Assembly (NCBI RefSeq): GCF_000159955.1
Contig: NZ_GG695970.1
Coordinates: forward strand, 593,384-607,207
Length of the DNA stretch: 13,824 nt
Reading direction: 5' to 3'
DNA from: Paenibacillus sp. oral taxon 786 str. D14
GTDB taxonomy: Bacteria > Bacillota > Bacilli > Paenibacillales > Paenibacillaceae
The notes beneath the pieces were generated by a model. That model did no database searches, was not told where the DNA came from, and saw only the letters and a program-made list of their open reading frames with translations. A program made the position numbers and the translations under genes. Of the stretch, positions 7,690 through 13,824 are shown piece after piece. The stretch's first letter is position 1; every line of letters begins with the position of its first letter.

Positions 7690-8747
7690 ATCCGTTATCC
7701 TTGAACGTACCCATCGAGCTTCTGCAGAAGCAGTATGAGCAAAGCTCCGATGCAATCATTTTCTTTGATGCACAGCATCGGATTATGGCGATGAATCCTC
7801 AGGCCGAGAAGCTGCTGGATCGCCGGGTGCTGGAGGAATCAGCAGACACCGAGCACAACGCTTTTTGCTTCTCGTGCCGTGGATATACTAGTGAAGATGA
7901 ACCGATGTCCTGTATCAATTGCTATCTTTCCAACACCAAGAAGGATTTTAGCTCCTTCCAGCTCTATTTGGAGACCAAGACGAAAGGCGTCGTCCCGTTT
8001 TCGGCCAGTTTTCAGACGGTGGACCAAGAGTCGGGGGTTCGGGTGCTGATCTTGCGCGATCTGACGAATCCCATCATGACGCAGCAAATGCTGAACCGCA
8101 ATACTATGATGAAGAGCATTATTAAAGCCCAGGAGGATGAACGCAAGCGGATCTCCCGCGAGTTGCACGATAGTGTCGCTCAAGAGTTGATCAGCTCGCT
8201 GGTGGATCTTCGGGTGTTGAAATATTTGAATGTGCAAGAGGAAGCCTTGCAGAAAATCCAACAAACGGAGGCTTCGCTCACCCGATTGTTGGAGCAAATT
8301 CGCAATCTATCGGTGGAGCTGCGTCCAGCCTCCTTGGACGATCTTGGTCTGGATGCGGCTTTTCGTTCGCATTTCAAATGGATTGAGAAGAACTACGGGG
8401 TCGTCGTGCGTTTTGTGGCAGAGCTAGGCGGTCAGCGTTTTAACAGTGAGGTTGAGACGGTCGTCTACCGGGTATGTCAGGAATCTGTGCTGAACGCGCT
8501 GAAATATGCCAACGTAGACGAGATTGACGTCCGTCTATTTGCTTCCGAGCATACGCTGGAGCTTGTCGTTTCCGATCAGGGATGCGGATTTAACGTGAAT
8601 GCAAACGATCCGAAGGGAACCGGACTTGGCATTTATGGAATGAAAGAACGGGCAGAGCTGGTAGGCGGAGAAATCACCGTGACTTCGCAGCGGGGGAAAG
8701 GAACGACCGTTCATTTACGGATTCCGTTGGCTGCCGTTACCCCGTAA
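7686..8747 (+). CDS. nreB: Oxygen-sensing histidine kinase NreB
   Basis: This is a cytoplasmic histidine kinase of 353 residues without membrane spans. An N-terminal PAS domain (about 10-125) holds Cys61, Cys64, Cys76 and Cys79 in the spacing CX2CX11CX2C, the pattern that binds an oxygen-labile [4Fe-4S] cluster in staphylococcal NreB. Oxygen destroys the cluster and switches the kinase off. The HisKA_3 domain has the phosphorylated His161 in ISRELHDSVAQE. The ATPase domain shows the N-box (ESVLNALKYAN, Asn270), the G1 box (DQGCGF, Asp297) and the G2 box (GTGLGIYGM, 311-319). All catalytic parts are intact. The start ATG 7686 has AAGGAG 8 bases upstream inside nreA. Its expected partner is NreC, 47 bases downstream, which lacks the normal acceptor Asp (see that entry). 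Confidence 0.95.
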   Translation: MNPLSLNVPIELLQKQYEQSSDAIIFFDAQHRIMAMNPQAEKLLDRRVLEESADTEHNAFCFSCRGYTSEDEPMSCINCYLSNTKKDFSSFQLYLETKTKGVVPFSASFQTVDQESGVRVLILRDLTNPIMTQQMLNRNTMMKSIIKAQEDERKRISRELHDSVAQELISSLVDLRVLKYLNVQEEALQKIQQTEASLTRLLEQIRNLSVELRPASLDDLGLDAAFRSHFKWIEKNYGVVVRFVAELGGQRFNSEVETVVYRVCQESVLNALKYANVDEIDVRLFASEHTLELVVSDQGCGFNVNANDPKGTGLGIYGMKERAELVGGEITVTSQRGKGTTVHLRIPLAAVTP

Positions 8748-8780
8748 TGGTGCTGCAAACGTAAGGATTTTGCTTGGATA

Positions 8781-8786
8781 GGGAGG
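8781..8786 (+). promoter_or_regulatory. Ribosome binding site deciding the nreC start
   Basis: GGGAGG lies 8 bases before GTG 8795. The frame also opens at TTG 8774, but that start lies upstream of the SD. From GTG the protein begins [14 protein letters not shown], the standard NarL-type start. Confidence 0.75.
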
Positions 8787-8794
8787 TATGGATC

Positions 8795-9442
8795 GTGAAA
8801 GTAGTAATCGCGGATGATCATGCGGTCGTCCGAAGCGGTTTTGCGATGATTATTAATTTTCAAGAGGATATGGAGGTCGTGGCGACGGCCGCAGACGGGA
8901 TCGAAGCATACAAAATGGTAGCCAAACACCGGCCGGACATCCTGTTGATGAATCTCAGCATGCCTCCAGGCGAAAACGGCTTGATCGCGACGGCCAAAAT
9001 CCATGAGGATTTTCCCGAAACGAATATTATTATCCTCACGATGCACGATGACGAGGAATATTTATTTCATGTGCTTAAGAAAGGCGCCAGAGGGTATGTC
9101 TTAAAAAATTCGCCAGATGAGCAACTTGTCTCAGCCATTCGCATGGTGCATCAAGGAGGGGTTTATATCCATCCGAAGCTCGCCTCCTCCCTTGTCCGAG
9201 AATTCGTTAGCCAAGATCAGCAAGCCGATGAGAACAACCCTTACCAGCTGTTGTCTACCCGTGAGGTTGAGATTCTGCCGCTGGTCGCCAAAGGCTACGG
9301 AAATAAAGAAATCGCTGAAATGCTGCACATCTCCGTCAAAACGGTAGAGGCCCATAAAGCCAAAATTATGGAGAAGCTGAATTTGAAATCAAGACCTGAG
9401 CTGGTGGAATACGCAATTAAGAAGAAGCTGCTGGATTTCTAA
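8795..9442 (+). CDS. nreC: Response regulator NreC, acceptor Asp replaced by Asn
   Basis: This is a NarL/FixJ-type response regulator of 215 residues, expected to activate narG and narK once phosphorylated by NreB. The receiver domain (1-120) has the acidic pair Asp7/Asp8, Thr82 and Lys104 of a working active site. The LuxR-type helix-turn-helix (about 153-208, [25 protein letters not shown] onward in two parts) is complete. The oddity is residue 53: the family motif LLMDLSMPPGE reads [11 protein letters not shown] here, with codon AAT at 8951-8953 where GAT is expected. That Asp is the phosphorylation site, so normal phosphotransfer should be lost unless another residue takes over or the base is wrong. 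The gene is otherwise undamaged. It is followed by a hemerythrin gene after 14 bases. Confidence 0.93.
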   Translation: MKVVIADDHAVVRSGFAMIINFQEDMEVVATAADGIEAYKMVAKHRPDILLMNLSMPPGENGLIATAKIHEDFPETNIIILTMHDDEEYLFHVLKKGARGYVLKNSPDEQLVSAIRMVHQGGVYIHPKLASSLVREFVSQDQQADENNPYQLLSTREVEILPLVAKGYGNKEIAEMLHISVKTVEAHKAKIMEKLNLKSRPELVEYAIKKKLLDF

Positions 9443-9456
9443 TGGAGGCCTATGAC

Positions 9457-9975
9457 ATGGAACGAGGAACACTGTTAAGTGAAACGCCCGCCATGCGTAT
9501 TCTAGAGAACGAGCACCGTTATTTGGCTAGTTTGATGAACGAATGGCATGCGATTGTACTGGACTTTCAAAACGACCGCTACTCCGGGGATCAGGCGACG
9601 CAGCAGTTCGCGCTTCTTCAGGAGCTGTTACATGAGTTTAAAGCGCCTTTGCGCAAGCATTTTCATAAAGAAGAAACGTACTTTTTTCCGAGATTAGGTC
9701 AACATATTGGGTATGACCAAGGGCCTCTCGTGTCTATCGAACAAGAGCATGAAGAGATCTTCGCTTATATCGATCATTTTCTTCACCATGCCAACAGTGA
9801 GCATTCGCTGGAGGAAATGAAGGCTTTGTGCCGAGACGCAGGGGAAGCGTTTGAAATTTTGACGGTGCATTTCGTGAAGGAAGAAACCGTCTTATTTCCA
9901 ATGACCAAGCAGGTCATGAGATCGGCGGAACAAGAGCAGTTGAATCAGGAACTTTACACGTTAATTGTTGAATAG
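9457..9975 (+). CDS. Hemerythrin-like (HHE) domain protein, last gene of the nar-nre run
   Basis: This is a predicted four-helix diiron protein of 172 residues. Likely iron ligands are His20, the His68-x3-Glu72 pair, His98 and the His138-x3-Glu142 pair, with the repeated block KEETxxFP after each pair, typical of HHE proteins. Such proteins bind oxygen or NO, or help repair iron centres (RIC/YtfE, ScdA), but the DUF542 domain of RIC is absent here, so the exact role is open. The start ATG 9457 has GGAGG (9444-9448) 8 bases upstream; ATG 9442 overlaps the nreC stop and precedes that SD, so it is less likely. The position 14 bases after nreC and before a strong terminator places it in the same transcript. 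Protection against oxygen or NO during nitrate respiration is an inference. Confidence 0.88.
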   Translation: MERGTLLSETPAMRILENEHRYLASLMNEWHAIVLDFQNDRYSGDQATQQFALLQELLHEFKAPLRKHFHKEETYFFPRLGQHIGYDQGPLVSIEQEHEEIFAYIDHFLHHANSEHSLEEMKALCRDAGEAFEILTVHFVKEETVLFPMTKQVMRSAEQEQLNQELYTLIVE

Positions 9976-9994
9976 TTTTCCAATAAAATGTACA

Positions 9995-10030
9995 GCCCAT
10001 AATCATTATCCAATGGTTATGGGCATTTTT
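9995..10030 (+). terminator. Strong terminator closing the nar-nre operon
   Basis: GCCCATAATCATT (9995-10007) pairs with AATGGTTATGGGC (10012-10024) through 13 pairs, one of them G-T, around the loop ATCC, and is followed by A and five T. It begins 19 bases after the hemerythrin stop. Confidence 0.85.
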
Positions 10031-10048
10031 GTGACCAAACCGGGCGGA

Positions 10049-10063
10049 TAGGGAGTTTCCCTA
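10049..10063 (+). promoter_or_regulatory. Distal NreC-type palindrome upstream of narK
   Basis: TAGGGAGTTTCCCTA is a perfect inverted repeat (TAGGGA/TCCCTA) around GTT. Between GGG and CCC it has five bases, one more than the proximal narK site and the narG site. Its centre (10056) lies 21.5 bp, about two helical turns, upstream of the proximal site, so two dimers could bind on the same DNA face. Binding by NreC is inferred. Confidence 0.65.
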
Positions 10064-10070
10064 GGCAAAC

Positions 10071-10084
10071 GGGGGAAAACCCTA
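10071..10084 (+). promoter_or_regulatory. Proximal NreC-type operator of the narK promoter
   Basis: GGGGGAAAACCCTA fits TAGGG-N4-CCCTA except for its first two bases. The core centre (10077.5) is 31.5 bp before the -10 box at 10109, the same distance as at narG. This repeated geometry is the best evidence for a shared activator. Confidence 0.68.
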
Positions 10085-10108
10085 TACAGGCCCCCAAAGC
10101 GGATCAGC

Positions 10109-10114
10109 TACAAT
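10109..10114 (+). promoter_or_regulatory. -10 box of the narK promoter
   Basis: TACAAT matches the sigma-A -10 consensus at 5 of 6 positions. The hexamer 17 bp upstream (ACAGGC, 10086-10091) is not a -35, so an activator is probably needed. The start is expected near 10121, about 48 bases before the narK start codon. Confidence 0.65.
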
Positions 10115-10168
10115 ACGAGTGGGGAAATCAATGGTCATTCAGAAGTCATTTTGGAAAAGGTGATCGAT

Positions 10169-11671
10169 TTGATAAAAAAAGTTCAGTTGCCGCTGCAAAC
10201 GCTAAATCTGGTCGTCGGTTTTGCCGTATGGGTCATTATCTCGTCCCTCGTATCCTTTATGGGCGAGGATATCCAGATTCCGGCCGATAAGGTGGCCATC
10301 ATTACGGCAATTCCTGTTGTACTAGGCTCTATTCTGCGTATCCCGCTGGGGTATTACGCTAATATTTTCGGGGCAAGGATTGTTTTTCTGGTCAGTTTCA
10401 TTTTGTTGCTGTTTCCGGTGTTCTACATCAGTGAAGCAAACTCTTACGTCGATTTGATCATCGGCGGGTTGTTTCTCGGCATCGGCGGTGCCGTCTTCTC
10501 AGTCGGCGTAACTTCGCTGCCGAAATATTACCCGAAAGAGCGTCACGGTCTGGTCAACGGCGTGTATGGTCTCGGGAATCTCGGGACGGCGGTGACCTCG
10601 TTCTCCGCACCGGTCATCGCGACGCAAATCGGATGGTCGGCGACGGTCAAGCTGTATTTGATCCTCCTTCTGGTTTTTGCAGCGTTAAATATTTTCTTGG
10701 GTGACCGTAAAGAGCCGAAGGTCAAAACGGCCATGATGGAACAAATCAAAGGCGTTTATAAGAATGAAAAGCTTTGGTTGTTCTCGCTGTTGTATTTTAT
10801 TACGTTTGGTTCGTTCGTTGCGTTCACCGTCTATTTGCCGAACTTCCTGGTGACGAACTTTGAACTCACCAAGGTGGATGCGGGAATGCGTACGGCTGGA
10901 TTTATCGCTTTGGCGACGTTTATGCGTCCGGTTGGCGGTTGGCTGGCGGACCGGTTTAATGCCTTGATGCTGTTGATCGTGATATTTTCAGGGTTTACGC
11001 TGGCGGCGATCGTGCTGGCGTTCTCTCCGACGTTTACTTTATACACCATCGGCTGTCTGGTGATCGCAATGGTTGCCGGAGCTGGGAACGGCGTCATCTT
11101 CAAGCTGGTTCCGCAATATTTCAATAAGCAGGCCGGGATCGTCAACGGGATCGTATCGATGATGGGCGGCCTGGGCGGATTCTTCCCGCCGCTGTTGCTG
11201 TCCTACATCCACTCGGTAACCGGACAGTATGCCATCGGGTTCATGCTGCTGTCGCAGGTCGCCTTGGCCAGCTTGATTCTCGTGCTCTGGATGATTTATT
11301 CCGATAAGCTGAGCTTGTCCTCGGAAGTATTCAACAATACGGCGCAAGGTATCCTGGTGACCGATCCTAAAGGCACGATTGTGGCGGTGAATCCGGCGTT
11401 TACGGCGGTAACTGGGTTTAGTAAAGAGGAGGCGTTAGGGAAGAAGCCGAATATTCTGCGAACGAATCGCCAAGCTCCGGATTTCTATGAGCGCATGTGG
11501 AAGAGCATTAAAGAAACCGGCATGTGGCAAGGGGAGATCTGGAATAAGCGCAAAAACGGTGAGATCTACTTACAGTGGCTGAATATCAGCACCGTCAAAG
11601 ACGAAACCGGAGAGGATATCCGATATGTCGGGACGTTCTCTGAGCTTCCAAAGGGAAAGGCGGAGAAGTAA
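10169..11671 (+). CDS. narK: NarK-type nitrate/nitrite transporter with C-terminal PAS domain
   Basis: This is a 12-span major facilitator protein for nitrate uptake and/or nitrite export. TTG 10169 follows AAAAGGTGAT (10155-10164) and gives MIKKVQLPLQTLNLV, as in Bacillus NarK; TTG 10151 is the less likely alternative. Of 500 residues, about 1-378 are the transporter. It has the two substrate-binding Arg (Arg57 in LRIPLG, Arg253 in MRPVGG) and both nitrate signature motifs (GVYGLGNLGTAV and NGIVSMMGGLGGFFPP). Bacillus NarK, about 395 residues, ends near here. This protein goes on with a PAS domain (about 385-492: NTAQGILVTDPKGTIVAVNP, then GFSKEEALGKK, then MWQGEIWNKRKNGEIY) and stops with a short Lys-rich tail. 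No kinase, cyclase or other output domain follows, and no frameshift joins the parts. The PAS should be cytoplasmic. It has its own promoter and is followed 38 bases later by a second hemerythrin gene. Confidence 0.95.
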   Translation: MIKKVQLPLQTLNLVVGFAVWVIISSLVSFMGEDIQIPADKVAIITAIPVVLGSILRIPLGYYANIFGARIVFLVSFILLLFPVFYISEANSYVDLIIGGLFLGIGGAVFSVGVTSLPKYYPKERHGLVNGVYGLGNLGTAVTSFSAPVIATQIGWSATVKLYLILLLVFAALNIFLGDRKEPKVKTAMMEQIKGVYKNEKLWLFSLLYFITFGSFVAFTVYLPNFLVTNFELTKVDAGMRTAGFIALATFMRPVGGWLADRFNALMLLIVIFSGFTLAAIVLAFSPTFTLYTIGCLVIAMVAGAGNGVIFKLVPQYFNKQAGIVNGIVSMMGGLGGFFPPLLLSYIHSVTGQYAIGFMLLSQVALASLILVLWMIYSDKLSLSSEVFNNTAQGILVTDPKGTIVAVNPAFTAVTGFSKEEALGKKPNILRTNRQAPDFYERMWKSIKETGMWQGEIWNKRKNGEIYLQWLNISTVKDETGEDIRYVGTFSELPKGKAEK

Positions 11672-11709
11672 CGAATCCAGATTACATCAGAGAATAGGGG
11701 GAGAGTCCA

Positions 11710-12123
11710 ATGCCGGTTGGTCCATCGCTGCGGCAACTCCATGCTCATCAGGCCATTCATGACGGCGGCTTGGCAGGGGCGAAGTCGAAAACGAAGGAAG
11801 TTGCGGGTTTCTACGCCAGCGGAGATCTGGAGTTGGCAGAGCAGGCAACGAATGAATTGTTGGGATACTGGGAGTCGCGGATTCTAAGTCATGCGGATGC
11901 AGAAGAAGACGGCTTCTATCAAGAAGTAACTGAGAAGAATCCAGACCTCCAGGAGGCGGTCGTGCAATTAAAACGCGATCATGAACTGATGCGAATCGTC
12001 GTTCGCAGCATTCACCAACAGCGAGAGACCTCTGGTTGGAGCGAGGCTATTTTGCACAAGCTTTATGCTTTGCTGGAGATTAATGAACTCCACAGCAGGG
12101 AAGAAGAAAGGTTATTGTTTTAA
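11710..12123 (+). CDS. Second hemerythrin-like (HHE) protein, downstream of narK
   Basis: This is a small predicted diiron four-helix protein of 137 residues. Candidate iron ligands are His17, the His61-x3-Glu65 pair, His91 and the His128-x3-Glu132 pair, the same order as in the hemerythrin after nreC. Apart from these motifs the two proteins look quite different, so a recent duplication is unlikely. The start ATG 11710 has a GGGGGAGAG stretch just upstream. The 38-base gap to narK has no terminator, so narK and this gene probably form one transcript that ends at the hairpin at 12133. The protein stops abruptly after EEERLLF, right behind the last ligand pair, so its final helix is short. Binding of oxygen, NO or iron is inferred from the family; the function is unknown. 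Confidence 0.8.
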   Translation: MPVGPSLRQLHAHQAIHDGGLAGAKSKTKEVAGFYASGDLELAEQATNELLGYWESRILSHADAEEDGFYQEVTEKNPDLQEAVVQLKRDHELMRIVVRSIHQQRETSGWSEAILHKLYALLEINELHSREEERLLF

Positions 12124-12132
12124 TGAAATAGG

Positions 12133-12172
12133 AAAAAGCGATTAAGCAGCGGGTCTGTTTAATCGCTTTTTT
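12133..12172 (+). terminator. Terminator between converging genes, probably bidirectional
   Basis: AAAAAGCGATTAA (12133-12145) pairs fully with TTAATCGCTTTTT (12159-12171), giving a 13-bp stem and a 13-base loop. The T-run follows on the plus strand, and the A-run becomes a T-run on the minus strand. It can end the narK-hemerythrin transcript and also the minus-strand DUF3231 gene, whose stop lies 20 bases away. Confidence 0.85.
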
Positions 12173-12191
12173 CATGACTTGTAAACACGAA

Positions 12192-12698
12192 TTACTCTGG
12201 TTTTTTGAGTTGCAGAGGCGGAGGAACCAGCCAGCCCTTTTCCTTGCTCATCCGTAAGATTCTAAGCCCCAATGCGGTTTTGGTGGCGTGGTATTTTGCA
12301 AACAACGCGCCGATATCCTCTCGGATCGATAACCCCATGGCTCCGCTGCAACCGGCCAAAGAAGCTGCAGTATCCATGGCGATTTTCGCGGCGATTTCTG
12401 CATCGGCAAATCTGGCTCCTGGTGGAATATCCTCAAGCTTCGTTTCCGGTCGTTCCGGCAACATGGGGGAGGGGGTGATCCCATTGTCCGTCAACAGCTT
12501 GTCCAGTTCTTTAATCTCCAGTTTAGCCTGATCCATCAGGTCCTTTAAAATCTCTTTCAGATCTTTGTCACCCGCATGGTACGTGAACAGCTGGTAGCAG
12601 GATAACATCATTTTTGCTGCCATCGAACTTTCCCATATCGTGAAAATTTCGCCGTAGTGCATTGGCTCATGCTTCGGATTCCCGTCTAACACACCCAT
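12192..12698 (-). CDS. DUF3231 family protein
   Basis: This is a 168-residue soluble-looking, mostly helical protein. It begins MGVLDGNPKHEPMHYGEIF and ends near KEKGWLVPPPL, both of which I recognise as hallmarks of the DUF3231 family of Bacilli, whose molecular function is not established. His and Glu residues near the N-terminus (His10, Glu11, His14, Glu17) and the second half (MDTAASLAGCSGAMGLS) suggest a helical bundle related to ferritin-like or coat-type proteins, but that is a guess. AAAGGAGA lies 7 bases upstream of the ATG. A possible sigma-A promoter is at 12776-12804. It converges on the narK unit and shares its terminator. Nothing ties it to nitrate metabolism. Confidence 0.8.
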   Translation of the reverse strand: MGVLDGNPKHEPMHYGEIFTIWESSMAAKMMLSCYQLFTYHAGDKDLKEILKDLMDQAKLEIKELDKLLTDNGITPSPMLPERPETKLEDIPPGARFADAEIAAKIAMDTAASLAGCSGAMGLSIREDIGALFAKYHATKTALGLRILRMSKEKGWLVPPPLQLKKPE

Positions 12699-12775
12699 GA
12701 AGAAATCTCCTTTGCTTCGTCATTTTGCTTACCGCAAGTAGTATGTCTCCTTAAGTCGTGTTGTATGAAGCCGAA

Positions 12776-12804
12776 ACTATGGGGCTAGTAAGGAACCGTG
12801 ACAA
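12776..12804 (-). promoter_or_regulatory. Possible sigma-A promoter of the DUF3231 gene
   Basis: On the minus strand TTGTCA (12799-12804, 5 of 6 matches) is followed after 17 bp by CATAGT (12776-12781, 4 of 6). It lies about 78 bases upstream of the start codon. The -10 is weak, and I found no convincing sporulation-sigma promoter instead. The rest of the 12699-12913 gap holds only this, the terminator of the next gene and a 10-bp palindrome (AACTCGAGTT, 12860-12869) of unknown meaning. Confidence 0.45.
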
Positions 12805-12821
12805 ATGATTAGAAGCCGCAT

Positions 12822-12848
12822 AAAAAACAGACCCTTTGGTGAAGGGCT
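12822..12848 (-). terminator. Likely terminator of the aldo/keto reductase gene
   Basis: Read on the minus strand, CCCTT pairs with AAGGG around a short loop, followed by TCTG and six T. The five-pair stem is short but the T-run is clear. It lies about 65 bases after the reductase stop and just upstream of the putative DUF3231 promoter. Confidence 0.5.
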
Positions 12849-12913
12849 TCCCGTCACTAAACTCGAGTTAGCGAGGATGCTGTTCACTTATAGGGCCTGC
12901 TCTTATTTTGAGA

Positions 12914-13816
12914 TTAACGGTGCAACGTATATTGATTCGCTTTACTTAAACTGCGAATCAGTTCAACTTCTTTCGTACTTAATTCGGGAACTTCTGCAGC
13001 AGCAAGATTTTGCAGCAGCTGCTCGCGTGAGCTGGCTCCCGGAATGACCACGGCAACCGCAGGATGGGCGAGGGAATAGCGGATAGCCAACTGAGTAAGG
13101 TTGCGCTCCGGCGTCTCCAGGTCCTGTAGTTTGCGGCGCAGTTCACGGAGTTCATCCAGCTCGTAATCCAGCACACCTTTAGCGGGTTCGCGGTTCGCTG
13201 CCAGTGCACCGCTGGCTAATGGCCCTCGAGCTATTACGCTGATCTGATGCTCTTGCAGCAGGGGGAACACTTCTTCTTCGCCGCGCCGGTCTACGATACT
13301 GTACTGATTCATGACGCTGACGATGGACGAGCGAGAGACATATTCCCGGATGACATTCGGACGAATGGAAGATATCCCATACTCGCGGATGACGCCTTCC
13401 CGCTTCAGTTGTTCAAACGCTTCGATCGTGTCATCGATGGGATCCTCGATCGTTCCGCCGTGCAGTTGGTACAAATCGATATAATCCGTGCCGAGCCGGC
13501 GCAGGCTATCTTTCACTGCCGAGAGGATATACGATTTCGATGCATCCCAGACCCAGCCGTCTTGTCCAGGAATCCGCCGATTTCCGACTTTGGTTGCCAG
13601 AATGACGCGATCCCGGCGCCCCTTAATCGCCTTGCCGACGATTTCTTCATTGGTTCCGGCATCGTACAAATCAGCTGTGTCGAGAAAATTGACGCCCCGG
13701 TCCAACGCCTCGTGAATCAGGCCAATCGCTTTGGATTCTTCCGTCCCTAGCGACATGCAGCCCAGCCCGATTTCACTGACAATCAGCTCGGAGTTGCCTA
13801 AACGGTTCATTTTCAT
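12914..13816 (-). CDS. Aldo/keto reductase, YqkF-like
   Basis: This is a 300-residue NADPH-type oxidoreductase of the aldo/keto reductase superfamily, a TIM barrel reducing aldehydes or ketones. The catalytic tetrad is complete: Asp46 and Tyr51 in FLDTADLYD, Lys76 in ILATKVGN, and His119 in DLYQLHGG. The segment GISSIRPNVIREYV and the start LGCMSLGTE closely resemble B. subtilis YqkF as I remember it. The C-terminal part (VIPGASSREQLLQN) holds the usual cofactor-phosphate contacts. The start is ATG 13816 or ATG 13810, two codons on; the ribosome binding site is beyond or at the window edge, so this is not resolved. No membrane or signal segments are seen. The natural substrate is unknown and no link to the nitrate genes is visible. 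Confidence 0.93.
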   Translation of the reverse strand: MKMNRLGNSELIVSEIGLGCMSLGTEESKAIGLIHEALDRGVNFLDTADLYDAGTNEEIVGKAIKGRRDRVILATKVGNRRIPGQDGWVWDASKSYILSAVKDSLRRLGTDYIDLYQLHGGTIEDPIDDTIEAFEQLKREGVIREYGISSIRPNVIREYVSRSSIVSVMNQYSIVDRRGEEEVFPLLQEHQISVIARGPLASGALAANREPAKGVLDYELDELRELRRKLQDLETPERNLTQLAIRYSLAHPAVAVVIPGASSREQLLQNLAAAEVPELSTKEVELIRSLSKANQYTLHR

Positions 13817-13824
13817 TTTCTAGA

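Noticed and set aside
8778..8790. TAGGG half-site before nreC as an NreC autoregulation site
   Set aside because: Only one half is present and it overlaps the ribosome binding site; similar lone TAGGG words occur before nreA and the second hemerythrin as part of SD-like sequence.
12805..13047. Plus-strand 80-codon frame between the DUF3231 gene and the reductase
   Set aside because: More than half lies antisense to the conserved C-terminus of the aldo/keto reductase, it has no good SD, and it runs through that gene's terminator; most likely a chance frame.
1..13824. CRISPR arrays, tRNA or rRNA genes, insertion sequences, phage genes
   Set aside because: No spaced direct repeats, no structural RNA signatures, no transposase or terminal inverted repeats were seen; the window is ordinary chromosomal coding sequence.

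Overview
The window looks like a chromosomal piece of a facultatively anaerobic, low- to mid-GC Firmicute. Paenibacillus or a close relative is the best guess. I infer this from the strong Shine-Dalgarno (SD) sites, the frequent TTG and GTG starts, the close match of the Nar proteins to the Bacillus pattern, the staphylococcal-type NreABC system and a DUF3231 gene. No database search was possible.

Layout. (1) 1-590: the tail of an unknown reading frame, then a GNAT acetyltransferase broken by one in-frame TAG, then a terminator. (2) 591-736: the regulatory region of the nitrate reductase operon. It has a GGG-N4-CCC palindrome and a -10 box but no recognisable -35. (3) 737-9960: a tight plus-strand run narG-narH-narJ-narI-nreA-nreB-nreC-hemerythrin. 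Most junctions overlap or are under 50 bases, and a 13-bp-stem terminator closes it at about 10030. (4) 10031-12172: a second regulatory region with two palindromes, a narK-type nitrate/nitrite transporter carrying an extra C-terminal PAS domain, a second hemerythrin-like gene, and a terminator that can also serve the converging gene. (5) 12192-13816: two minus-strand genes, a DUF3231 protein and a YqkF-like aldo/keto reductase, with no obvious link to nitrate.

How the parts fit. NarGHI is a membrane-bound respiratory nitrate reductase: NarI oxidises quinol, NarH relays electrons through Fe-S clusters, and NarG reduces nitrate at a molybdenum site facing the cytoplasm. NarJ is the assembly chaperone and NarK brings nitrate in and/or nitrite out. 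NreA (nitrate-binding GAF protein), NreB (oxygen-sensing Fe-S histidine kinase) and NreC (LuxR-type response regulator) should switch on narG and narK when oxygen is absent and nitrate present. The two promoters support this: in each, the palindrome centre lies exactly 31.5 bp upstream of the first base of the -10 box.

Most notable points: NreC has Asn where the phosphorylated Asp is expected (residue 53); the two nar promoters share one geometry, with tandem sites about two helical turns apart at narK; narK carries a PAS domain with no output domain; a hemerythrin-like gene ends each nitrate transcription unit; and the acetyltransferase has a fresh-looking nonsense codon.
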